The position numbers and the translations under genes were made by a program. A DNA stretch of 48,897 nucleotides from Desulfobacteraceae bacterium (GTDB lineage Bacteria > Desulfobacterota > Desulfobacteria > Desulfobacterales > Desulfobacteraceae): contig JADGFI010000042.1 of assembly GCA_016743945.1 (NCBI GenBank), positions 1-48,897 of the forward strand. Reading direction: 5' to 3'. This document shows, piece by piece, positions 24,268 through 32,383 of this stretch (within the stretch, counting starts at the first letter, position 1; every line of letters starts with the position of its first letter). The notes below the pieces were generated by a model, which was given only the letters and a program-made list of their open reading frames with translations, was not told where the DNA came from and did not search any database.

Positions 24268-26298
24268 ATGCAGAATCAATTTATAGGAACCAGATTACGC
24301 CGGACCAGGGCGTTATTATTTTTTATCTATTCCATTTTAATAATAGTATGTCTTTTCAGCCGGCCGGGGTGGGCAAAGGATGATAAAACGGTCAGACAAA
24401 GTACTTCTATCGGTAAGATAGTAGTTACCGCCACCAAGATGTCCACACAGGTGGATAAAATACCGACCAATATCAGCGTCATATCTCGTGAGGAGCTGGA
24501 AAAGTACCCTGGCAATTACAACGCGATCACCGTGCTGCAGGAGGCAAATATTCCGGGGCTGTATTTTTCCAGCAACGTTTTTGGTTCAGGAAGCGCTGAC
24601 ACCTCAATGAGCACCAGGGGCAGTGAGTCTACGTCCTGGGGAATGAATTTAATGATCAATGGGATAGAGTTCAACAAAGGAAATGGGACCGTATCAGCCA
24701 GTCGTCTGGCGGTGCATGATATAGAGCGCATCGAAATTACCAAAACCCCTTCAGCCGAATACGGTGGCCAGGCCATCGGCGGGGTTGTTAACATCATCAC
24801 CCGGGCGGCAAAAAAACCTGTGGAAGGCAAAGCCGGGATAGCCTTTAGCAGCTTGGGGGGAGGCAACGCCTATAGCGTGATCAATGGAACCCAAGGTAAA
24901 TGGGAGTACTATTTTGATCTATCCGGACAACGAGAAGATGCTTATCAGGATGAGGGCTATCAGGATGGGGATAATCTTTATACCAGGGTGGGGTATTCCC
25001 TCAACGAAACAACGCAATTAACCTTCCATGGCTCCTATAACGATACAAAGGGAATTTATGCCGCAAGTTTGACCAGGGAGCAGTTCGAGGAAGATCCTTC
25101 CCAAAATCCCAATACCGGGGCTGATTATAATTATGAATCTGAAGATGTTCTGGGCGCCCTGGTGTATCAGCAGCAACTGGGGCCCCACGACCTCATGGCC
25201 AAAATAGAGGCCCAGACCTCAGATTTTCAAATGTTCTGGGGCTATTTTACCCACCTGGAATCGACCCTGGCCCATCCGGAAGTGAGCATGACCTTTAATC
25301 ATGACATTTCAGGCATGGCAAACAAGCTGGTTATCGGCGGGGAGTATCGTTATCACGATTACGATGTGAAAAAATATGCTGCATCAAGCTTTAATAACCT
25401 GACAGCCCTCACCCGAGATTTCACCCGAAAAGATATCAGTTATGCGGGGTACCTGCAAGATGAGCTGCTTGTAACCGATGCCCTCACGATTACAGCCGGT
25501 ATTCGATACGATTTTTTTGACCTGGATCAAAACGCCAATATTGCAGCCAGTGATTCCTGGGATCAACAAACAGGCGATTTTAGCCCCAAAATCGGCTTTA
25601 CCTATCAGTTTTGCGATGAAGTCAACTTTTTTGCAGGATACAACAGCGGCCTGAAAAGTCCGGTCAGGTTGCAGGTGTACTGGACAAACGGTGAATTGGA
25701 TCCGGAAAAACTCCAGGCCTATGAAATGGGTATCCGCGGGAATATTGCCGGTTGGCTGGACTATAATATGGCTCTTTTCTGGCAAACCGTAAACGATAAG
25801 TTCGTCCTGCCCAAAGCTGATTGGACAGCAGAATATGAGAACGCCGGGGAGACCTCTGCAAAAGGGATTGAATTGGGGATCAGTGCAAACTTGCCCCATG
25901 ACTTTTATGCGTCGACCAATTTTACCTATCAGGAGTCAAAATTTGAAGAATTTATCAGTATGGGTGTTGACTATTCCGGAAACAAATTAACCAGCGTACC
26001 AGATGTGATATTTGCTTGTACACTGGGCTATCGAAATGAAACCTTAGGCGATATCTCACTTAATCCGGTTTATACGGGCAAGCGCTATTTCAATTATGCC
26101 AACACCAATGAAGACGATGGCTTTTGGGTGTTGAACGCCAGGTATGCAAAAAAAATCGGACAAATTGAGGTCTACCTTGTGGCGAACAACCTGTTTGATG
26201 AAAGCGCTATCGGCAGTGGCAGTGGAAATCCTGGTGGAGAGGCGCTTTATCCCATATCGGGATTTAATGCAATGATCGGGATGAACGTGACTTTCTAA
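24268..26298 (+). CDS. TonB-dependent outer-membrane receptor (distinct subfamily)
   Basis: This 676-residue receptor has a signal segment (ALLFFIYSILIIVCLFSRPGWA), a TonB-box/plug start IGKIVVTATKMSTQVDKIP, the plug core IERIEITKTPSAEYGGQAIG and a barrel ending MIGMNVTF. It lacks the RGPQGTLYGRN motif shared by the other three intact receptors, so it is another subfamily, closer to siderophore/heme-type receptors. AAAGGAG precedes the start. It probably forms an operon with the upstream methyltransferase and the ZinT-like gene 59 nt downstream. Confidence 0.93.
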   Translation: MQNQFIGTRLRRTRALLFFIYSILIIVCLFSRPGWAKDDKTVRQSTSIGKIVVTATKMSTQVDKIPTNISVISREELEKYPGNYNAITVLQEANIPGLYFSSNVFGSGSADTSMSTRGSESTSWGMNLMINGIEFNKGNGTVSASRLAVHDIERIEITKTPSAEYGGQAIGGVVNIITRAAKKPVEGKAGIAFSSLGGGNAYSVINGTQGKWEYYFDLSGQREDAYQDEGYQDGDNLYTRVGYSLNETTQLTFHGSYNDTKGIYAASLTREQFEEDPSQNPNTGADYNYESEDVLGALVYQQQLGPHDLMAKIEAQTSDFQMFWGYFTHLESTLAHPEVSMTFNHDISGMANKLVIGGEYRYHDYDVKKYAASSFNNLTALTRDFTRKDISYAGYLQDELLVTDALTITAGIRYDFFDLDQNANIAASDSWDQQTGDFSPKIGFTYQFCDEVNFFAGYNSGLKSPVRLQVYWTNGELDPEKLQAYEMGIRGNIAGWLDYNMALFWQTVNDKFVLPKADWTAEYENAGETSAKGIELGISANLPHDFYASTNFTYQESKFEEFISMGVDYSGNKLTSVPDVIFACTLGYRNETLGDISLNPVYTGKRYFNYANTNEDDGFWVLNARYAKKIGQIEVYLVANNLFDESAIGSGSGNPGGEALYPISGFNAMIGMNVTF

Positions 26299-26357
26299 AT
26301 TGTTCTCGTATAAAAAGTATTAATCCCAGATAAAGATAGAAAAAAGGAGAATAAATA

Positions 26358-26990
26358 ATGTATTCAAAACAAAAAGTGTGGGCGGTGGTTATAGCGATTA
26401 GTGTGAGTATTTTTCTAACAACCCATGTCCAGGCCGGAAAATCAAATAATATTTTCAATGATTGGCAGGGCAAATTTGTCAGCAGGGAATTTGTCGATGA
26501 AAAACCTGAAATGGCTGCCGTTTTTAAAAAAGTCGCCATGGAAGCCAAAAAGATGGGTAAAAATTATACCGTGGAGCAGATCAGGAACATCTTTAAAAAA
26601 ATGATGCAAACAGATTTTTGTAGCATCTCCTTAAATGGCGATGCAATTACCTTTTATGACAAAGCAAAGAATATGGTAACGCATCGGTATAAAGCAATTG
26701 GAAAAATTCCTGATAGTTATGGGAATCATAAGTTCGAATGGTATGCATTTGAAGCTGTGGGTAAAGGCGTTGCGTTCTCACCGTACAGGTATATTGTTAT
26801 GCTCAAGATTCATCAGCACACAAACGGGCAGCCCCATTTCCATTTCAGAAATAGCAACAAAGGGGGCAAGGCGTTGACAGAAGAATACGGTATGAAAAAC
26901 TGGTGGCCCACTATGGTCAAACCGAATTTTGATATAGCGGCCTATGCCAAGAACGCAAATCCAAAACTTATGGCAAAGCTGCTGCCCTAA
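26358..26990 (+). CDS. Periplasmic ZinT-like metal-binding protein
   Basis: The 210-residue protein has a signal peptide (VWAVVIAISVSIFLTTHVQA) and then a single domain resembling ZinT (YodA)/the AdcA C-terminal domain: IFNDWQGKFVSR near the start, TDFCSISLNGDAITFYD in the middle, and HQHTNGQPHFHFRN followed by NWWPTMV at the end. ZinT binds zinc through histidines and helps deliver it to ABC importers. The HFHF segment would supply such ligands. Proteins of this kind are usually found with ZnuA; here the partner is a TonB receptor 59 nt upstream. The metal could be zinc or another divalent ion. Confidence 0.65.
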   Translation: MYSKQKVWAVVIAISVSIFLTTHVQAGKSNNIFNDWQGKFVSREFVDEKPEMAAVFKKVAMEAKKMGKNYTVEQIRNIFKKMMQTDFCSISLNGDAITFYDKAKNMVTHRYKAIGKIPDSYGNHKFEWYAFEAVGKGVAFSPYRYIVMLKIHQHTNGQPHFHFRNSNKGGKALTEEYGMKNWWPTMVKPNFDIAAYAKNANPKLMAKLLP

Positions 26991-27107
26991 ACCCTATTCA
27001 CAAACAACTGCCCCCGGGCGGGCGTGTTACCGGCGCAGTTATAGATCCTGGCTGTCGGATCATGCCGGTCACTGGACCACGCCTAAAAAGAGAGATTTTG
27101 GGTCACA

Positions 27108-27175
27108 GGCTGTCCGTTGAGAACCGGACAATGGTTATGGCTTCCATAACCATTGGGTTCGGTTCTTGAACAGCC
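27108..27175. terminator. Long imperfect hairpin between convergent genes, likely bidirectional terminator
   Basis: The inner stem AATGGTTATGG/CCATAACCATT (11 bp, loop CTT, 27130-27154) is nested in AGAACCG/CGGTTCT and GGCTGT/ACAGCC. It lies between the ZinT-like (+) and DUF4198 (-) genes. There is no clear T-run on either side. Confidence 0.5.
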
Positions 27176-27198
27176 CATGATGAAAATCACTTAGACAA

Positions 27199-28095
27199 CT
27201 AGGGGTTAACGTGAAAGCTCACCGTTGCAGATGAATAGACCACCGTGCACTTGTCTGCATAAGCTGCCAGGCTTTCGTTTTCCGCCACCGGCTGTTTAAA
27301 GTAGACATTGACCACCCATTGGCCGGCAGCAGGCATTCTGAACTGCCCTTTTCCATCGGTGAGAAATGCGCTGAGAAAAAAACCGTCCGGTCCACCGAAT
27401 CCATTACTGGAAGCGGTTATGTACTGGATGGTATCGCCTTCAAACCGCTGGACAGGCTTTCCCAGGAATGTGACCTCAAAGGGAACAATATCTCCAACCC
27501 GGACTCGGGTCAGATCGGTTGTGGGCATGATCTCCAGATCGAATCCAGCGGGTTTGGGATCATGCCATTCTTTTACGCTCATATAGCTTTTGGCACAGGC
27601 ACCAAACTTCATGCCGATCAATACTTTTTTAATATTGTCAATTTCATCTATGGGATCGGGACGGAACCGTTTTTTGCCCTTATTGTCAATATAGGAGGTG
27701 AAATAGGTCTCTTTGGAGGATGCTGCCACCTGGTAGGTTCCAGGCATTGTTTTCTTTGCCAGGCACAGCTTGCGAATTCCCAGATCTCCTTTTTGTATGG
27801 TTACTCCGGCAGGTGTTTTTGTTCCTGGATCCATCTTGACCACCGGCATGGACAAATTTGTCCGGGTTCCGTCAGGGGCCACAAGGTCATAGGTGTTAAG
27901 CTGCAATGTTGCATGGGGAGATGCCAGCAGATCGTCCAGGGGAAGGCTGTGGCCCCACCCCAGGGTAGCCAAGGCATGGCCGGGCAGATGTTCCGATGAT
28001 CGAAACAAATTCACCCACATGGTATGGGCCATGGCCGATGTGGTGATTGACACGCAAAACAAGATAAACAGGGTTGCCAGGTATTTTTTTTTCAT
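27199..28095 (-). CDS. Periplasmic DUF4198-family protein (putative metal-uptake accessory)
   Basis: The 298-residue protein has a signal peptide (LATLFILFCVSITTSAMA) and begins the mature chain HTMWVNLF, as in DUF4198 proteins, which start with a conserved HxxW segment. It has two beta-sandwich-like regions, the second with VRVGDIVPFEVTFLGKPV. DUF4198 relatives include periplasmic parts of nickel/cobalt uptake systems. AAGGA precedes the ATG. It follows the TonB receptor gene (28140) by 44 nt on the same strand, so it is probably the third gene of an AraC-receptor-DUF4198 unit. Confidence 0.65.
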   Translation of the reverse strand: MKKKYLATLFILFCVSITTSAMAHTMWVNLFRSSEHLPGHALATLGWGHSLPLDDLLASPHATLQLNTYDLVAPDGTRTNLSMPVVKMDPGTKTPAGVTIQKGDLGIRKLCLAKKTMPGTYQVAASSKETYFTSYIDNKGKKRFRPDPIDEIDNIKKVLIGMKFGACAKSYMSVKEWHDPKPAGFDLEIMPTTDLTRVRVGDIVPFEVTFLGKPVQRFEGDTIQYITASSNGFGGPDGFFLSAFLTDGKGQFRMPAAGQWVVNVYFKQPVAENESLAAYADKCTVVYSSATVSFHVNP

Positions 28096-28139
28096 GATTC
28101 TGTCCTTTCTAAATATACAGATAAAGTAAACGCGATTGA

Positions 28140-30233
28140 TCAGAAACGATAACTGATAGTCGTACCAATGGTTCTTGGCTGTCCGTCGATAACAAGGGTG
28201 TTTCCCCCGGTATACTCCGACTTGTTGGTCAGGTATGCCTTGTCAAAAAGATTTTTGCACCACAGGCTGATACCAAAGGATTCTCCCTGATAACCCAATG
28301 TCAGATTAACGGTTTCATATCCGTCTATTTTTTGGGTGTTTTTGGGCGTTGCATAAAAATCGCTCACTCCCAGGATATCCGTTCTGGCATAGCAGCCTGA
28401 GGAATGACTGTATTTGATTCCGGCATTAAAGGTATAGGTGGGTGCAAATGTCAAATGCTTGTCCTGATAATCATAGGTGCCGCCGCCTGTTTCGTCTGAG
28501 ACCCAGTCATCAACCCTCGCATTGCAAATTCCCAACCCGCTGAAAAGGGTTAGCCCCGGAAGAAGCCTGAAATTTAAATCCATCTCAGCCCCCTGGGAAT
28601 GCGCTTTAGCCGCATTTGTAATCTTTCTAACCCCTGGGCCGGACAGCCACTCTTGTACCTGTTTATCTTTGATATCAATGTAATACAACGCCGCATTGAC
28701 CTTGAGCCGATTATCAAGCCAGGTTGTTTTTATGCCGACTTCATAATTCCAGGTGAATTCCGGATCAAAGGTCAGGGTTTCAGAATTTGTGGCGAAAGCA
28801 TAATCAAACCCGCCGGCCATCATTCCCTTGGCAACCGTCATATATCCCATGGCAGTGTCCGTCATATCTATTGCCAGGGTTGCCTTGGGCAGCAGTTCGC
28901 TGTGATCGCAATCAGCTGAATAGGCTTTTGGGGCATAATTGTAAATCTGGGTTCCCTCGGAGGCCTGATTGTCGTACCGAAGCCCTGCTGTCAAGTGCAC
29001 TCGGTCTATAAAACTATAGGTGGCCTGACCAAAAAGGGCATATCCCTTATTGTCAAAATCCGTTTTCCGGCTCATACTGAAAAATTCCGAAACCGCTTTA
29101 TTCTCGTCACTGAAACCGAAAACCCCTATCAGCCATTGGACTTTTTCCTGTTCTTCCGGTGAAACCAGCCGGAATTCCTGACTTACGGCCTGATTATCAA
29201 ATTCAAAATGCTGGTTCGGATATCCGGGAACCATGGTGGTGGGCCCAAAATCATCATCATTGGTAAAATTGGTATTAAAATCGCTATGGGTCGTGATGGA
29301 CACCACATCAAACCCATGGCCTTTATACTTTATTTTCAAAGCCTGGCCAAAATTTTCATCCTTCCATTCATTATCTCCCTCCCAGTTGATCTGGTACCGG
29401 TCCGTTTTGTAAGGGCCGTCGGCATAGCGGGCATATCCATATCCATTATCCTGCTCAGACCCGTTGAGTTTAAGGGAAATGTCCATCTGGTCGGTGGGCG
29501 TCCATCTCAGGGAGGCCTGTCCGGTGTAATGATTTTTTTTCCCGGCTTTATCATTCCCGTTTCGGATATTTTCGGTATAACCGTCCGTATCGATCATCTG
29601 AAACGCACCTCCGACAAAGAGTTTATCCTTAATTACCGGTCCGCTCATGGCCGTGCCTGCTTTGAGAAAAAAGGGATTACCATGGGAGGTGTCGTAGGCG
29701 CCCATCTCCGTATATACCTTAGCCGAAAATTCATTATCCGGCTGCCGGGTCACCACATTTATGGCTCCGGATTCTGTATTGCGGCCATAAAGGGTGCCCT
29801 GGGGGCCTCGCAGAATTTCTACACGCTCGACATCCAGCAGATCAGGATTCTGCATAAAGGACATGGGATAATTGATATCATCCACGAAAAGCCCAACAGA
29901 GGTGTTGAGGATAACGCTGTGGGAAGAAATCCCCCGGATAAACACCATATTCTGGTTGGTATTTTGCATCGAGTAAATGTTGGGCGAAAAATAGGTAAGC
30001 TCCCGGAGATCACCTATTCCGGCATCTTCGATATCTGTCTCAGAGAACACATCCATGCTGATGGGGATATCCTGGAGGTTTTCCTCCCGTTTTTGTGCCG
30101 TAACCGTTATTTTTTCCAATTGCTGTCCATCTGAGACCTTTTCTTGGGCCCCGCAGGGCAGGGAAAAGACAATGACAGATAAAACAATAAGCAAGGCACC
30201 TGTCAACCGATTAAAATGTAAATATATTTTCAT
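28140..30233 (-). CDS. TonB-dependent outer-membrane receptor
   Basis: The 697-residue receptor has a signal segment (ALLIVLSVIVFSLPCGA), a plug start LEKITVTAQKREENLQDIP, the plug core VERVEILRGPQGTLYGRNTE and a barrel ending TISYRF. It is very similar in order and motifs to the receptor at 5568. AAAAGGAA precedes the ATG. It lies downstream of the AraC gene at 30366 on the same strand (133-nt gap) and upstream of the DUF4198 gene. Confidence 0.93.
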   Translation of the reverse strand: MKIYLHFNRLTGALLIVLSVIVFSLPCGAQEKVSDGQQLEKITVTAQKREENLQDIPISMDVFSETDIEDAGIGDLRELTYFSPNIYSMQNTNQNMVFIRGISSHSVILNTSVGLFVDDINYPMSFMQNPDLLDVERVEILRGPQGTLYGRNTESGAINVVTRQPDNEFSAKVYTEMGAYDTSHGNPFFLKAGTAMSGPVIKDKLFVGGAFQMIDTDGYTENIRNGNDKAGKKNHYTGQASLRWTPTDQMDISLKLNGSEQDNGYGYARYADGPYKTDRYQINWEGDNEWKDENFGQALKIKYKGHGFDVVSITTHSDFNTNFTNDDDFGPTTMVPGYPNQHFEFDNQAVSQEFRLVSPEEQEKVQWLIGVFGFSDENKAVSEFFSMSRKTDFDNKGYALFGQATYSFIDRVHLTAGLRYDNQASEGTQIYNYAPKAYSADCDHSELLPKATLAIDMTDTAMGYMTVAKGMMAGGFDYAFATNSETLTFDPEFTWNYEVGIKTTWLDNRLKVNAALYYIDIKDKQVQEWLSGPGVRKITNAAKAHSQGAEMDLNFRLLPGLTLFSGLGICNARVDDWVSDETGGGTYDYQDKHLTFAPTYTFNAGIKYSHSSGCYARTDILGVSDFYATPKNTQKIDGYETVNLTLGYQGESFGISLWCKNLFDKAYLTNKSEYTGGNTLVIDGQPRTIGTTISYRF

Positions 30234-30365
30234 CTTTTTCCTTTTTAAATCTGATAGTTAACATTTGAAAATATATAGTACAGAACTCAGAAGAGAGGCT
30301 AATCCCAAATGATTTTTTTTGGATCTGAAATGAACAGGTCGGGACGGGTGGGTTTCAGGTCGGAT

Positions 30366-31367
30366 TCATATTTTATGGCCGTACTGTTTTTTTCTGCATT
30401 CAAAAGGATTGCACCCGTGCTGGGCAGAGAAGGCACGGGCAAAGGAAGACAGGGAATTGTATCCCACGGCAAAGGCTGTTTCCGTCACATTGAACCGATC
30501 CTGCTCCAACAGAATTTTGGCCCGGGCCAGGCGGATTTTTCTAAGATAGCCGAATGCAGTGGTGCCAAAAACCTGGTGAAATCCGCGGTTGAGCTTGGCA
30601 TGGGAAAGACCCACGGATGAGGCCAGCCGGGACAGGGACGGGGGATTTTCTAAATCCAGGTAAAGTCTTTGGGCGGCGGCATCGATTTTTTTTATGTCAT
30701 CGGGCCCAAGGCTGGACCCGCAGGATGCAGGTTCCCGGCAGCTTAGCTGATCCAGCCTGAGTGCAAGCAGTTCCATGGCCTTGGCCTCCAAAAAAATCAT
30801 CCGGGCAGGGCCTGCGAGCGGGCAATTAAATACCGGTTCCAGGGATTGGAACATCATGGACGACATGCGCCCGTTCAGGCTGAATTCCCCGGCTGAAGGG
30901 TCAATCAGCTGTTGGATATGCCAAGGGATTTTGTTCAGGCGTTTCTTGAAAAAATCCTTGAGCAACCCCGGGTCCAGCAGCAGGGAAACCGAACGTCGGC
31001 AGGTATTTTTCTGGTCTAGGACCTGGCCGGTCTGGTCTGAAAAATAAAAAATGGGGCTGTCTCCTTTTTGGGGGGCGTGTTTCAAAGGCTTGGCCAAAGA
31101 ACAGCTCTGAATGGTCCCGGACAGCCAAAATCCAAATCCCACAGCTGGCCGGTTGGATTCAAAACAGGTCAGCAACGGTTCTTTGACCCGGTAATCGGCA
31201 ATGTACAAATCAAACCCCGGCCTAAGGCAGATTCTTCTCAGGGTGCCTGAACCGACTGCCTTTGACAAGGACCAGCAGGTTTCCCCCCGGGTCTGCTGTT
31301 GGCAGAGTTTGAAGGAGGATCTGTTTAAAATGCGCTTGCCCGATGCTGCATTAAAATAAATATCCAT
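30366..31367 (-). CDS. AraC-family regulator, PchR-like
   Basis: The regulator is 334 residues from the chosen start. The N-terminal sensing domain contains FDLYIADYRVKEPLL and VGFGFWLSGTIQS, the linker is FLEAKAMELLALRLDQL, and the AraC domain ends VGYNSLSSFARAFSAQHGCNP. The frame is open to 31472, but ATG 31367 is preferred because AAAGGAT lies 6 nt upstream and the length then fits the paralogs; the extra 35 residues would be an odd hydrophobic extension. Its likely target is the receptor at 28140. Confidence 0.87.
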   Translation of the reverse strand: MDIYFNAASGKRILNRSSFKLCQQQTRGETCWSLSKAVGSGTLRRICLRPGFDLYIADYRVKEPLLTCFESNRPAVGFGFWLSGTIQSCSLAKPLKHAPQKGDSPIFYFSDQTGQVLDQKNTCRRSVSLLLDPGLLKDFFKKRLNKIPWHIQQLIDPSAGEFSLNGRMSSMMFQSLEPVFNCPLAGPARMIFLEAKAMELLALRLDQLSCREPASCGSSLGPDDIKKIDAAAQRLYLDLENPPSLSRLASSVGLSHAKLNRGFHQVFGTTAFGYLRKIRLARAKILLEQDRFNVTETAFAVGYNSLSSFARAFSAQHGCNPFECRKKQYGHKI

Positions 31368-31662
31368 TACACATCCTTTTATATCACTGTAAAACAAAAA
31401 AATTAGGTATACCATAAAAAATATTCCAAGGCTAAATAAATATGTTTTTTCCAAGATTGTTTTTCGGAGCATCGGACCATAGGCGGTTGAAATTTTTTCA
31501 CCATATCTTAGACCGCAGATGATAAAATCGTTTCATGATTTGATATTTTTTTAATTTTTTTTTTGTTAGGTTGGGCCTGAGCAATTTATCCTGGGGGGGG
31601 GAAGACAGCTTTATTATGTTGGCGGCACAACCTCCCGGACCTAATCATAAAGGAAAATAATC

Positions 31663-31866
31663 ATGAAACAGAAAATAAGACAGATTTAAGGACGGTGGTT
31701 ATTTCTGTCCCCAAATCCTGGACTGCTGGTTCAGGGGAAATACAAAACGTTTTTTCCTGGAGAGCGAGGCCCTGGAACTCATTGCCCTCAAGCTGGACCT
31801 CATGGATCCGCTGCCTGCCTCAAAATTGTCCCGGGAACAGATGCAGAGGGCGGCCCAGGTTCACTT
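31663..31866 (+). pseudogene. AraC-family regulator remnant, cut by the recombinase element
   Basis: A start with AAAGGAAAATAATC upstream gives only MKQKIRQI before a stop. Then, in another frame, comes an AraC linker segment (QILDCWFRGNTKRFFLESEA, LELIALKLDLM) up to LSREQMQRAAQV near 31860, where paralogs would continue into the DNA-binding domain. There the sequence changes to the minus-strand recombinase fragment. No C-terminal continuation is seen beyond 37776. Confidence 0.65.
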
Positions 31867-32249
31867 AGGTAATGCTGCTGCCGGACTTTTTGTCACGATA
31901 TTCAATTTAACCAGCATGGCATAAAAGATCTTTAAAGAAGATCGATGGTGTTCCATCCGGCTGTAGCTGAGCCCGTCTTGTTTTAATTGAGCAATCCACA
32001 AACAAATGTGTGTCCCCTGGGCCTGAATAATTGAGATGCCCTGTTCCTTTAAATACCGGGCAATCATGGGGTCACCTCCATATAGGGATGGATTTGCATA
32101 TAAACCGCATATTGATCTGGATTCAGATGGGTATATTTTCGGGTACTGTTGGTTCTCATATGCCCCAGGACATGTCTGGTTATTTCAGGGTCAGGCACCT
32201 TGTTTAAATGGGTCGCTGCCGTATGACGATTATGGGGAGCTCCCCATAA
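31861..32249 (-). pseudogene. Truncated inverted copy of a recombinase pair (first-gene tail plus second-gene N-terminus)
   Basis: Read on the minus strand this is a near-copy of 35719-36200. The tail of a first tyrosine recombinase (PHNRHTAATHLN, then ITRHVLGHMRTNSTRKYTHL) ends by overlapping an ATG at 32067 for the second gene. That second gene then matches the N-terminus of the gene at 35903 up to SPAAALP. A 93-nt deletion between two TTGCCC repeats removed 31 codons near its start. It ends at 31861, next to the AraC remnant. Confidence 0.8.
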
Positions 32250-32287
32250 TCGTCATTATGTAGAGTCAAATATAATGGGGAGTAAGG
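32240..32287 (+). repeat. Left inverted end of the RIT-like element
   Basis: It starts CTCCCCATAATCGTCATTAT and contains ATAATGGGGAG near the inner edge. Together with flanking 32223-32239 it forms a perfect 34-bp palindrome centred at 32239/32240. It matches the reverse complement of 35671-35718 in 42 of 48 positions. Confidence 0.75.
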
Positions 32288-32383
32288 CTGTAAGAATACG
32301 ATTAAATGGGTGTAAATCCTTGAAACACTCTCCATATTAAAGCATGCTCATCCTATCTTAAAACAAGAAAGGAGGGTCTTTTT

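Noticed and set aside
27319..27999. A 226-codon open frame on the plus strand
   Set aside because: It is antisense to the DUF4198 gene, which has a signal peptide, ribosome binding site and recognisable domain.
29208..30134. A 308-codon open frame on the plus strand
   Set aside because: It lies wholly opposite an intact TonB receptor gene, has no ribosome binding site and reads as low-complexity sequence (III/GGG-rich).
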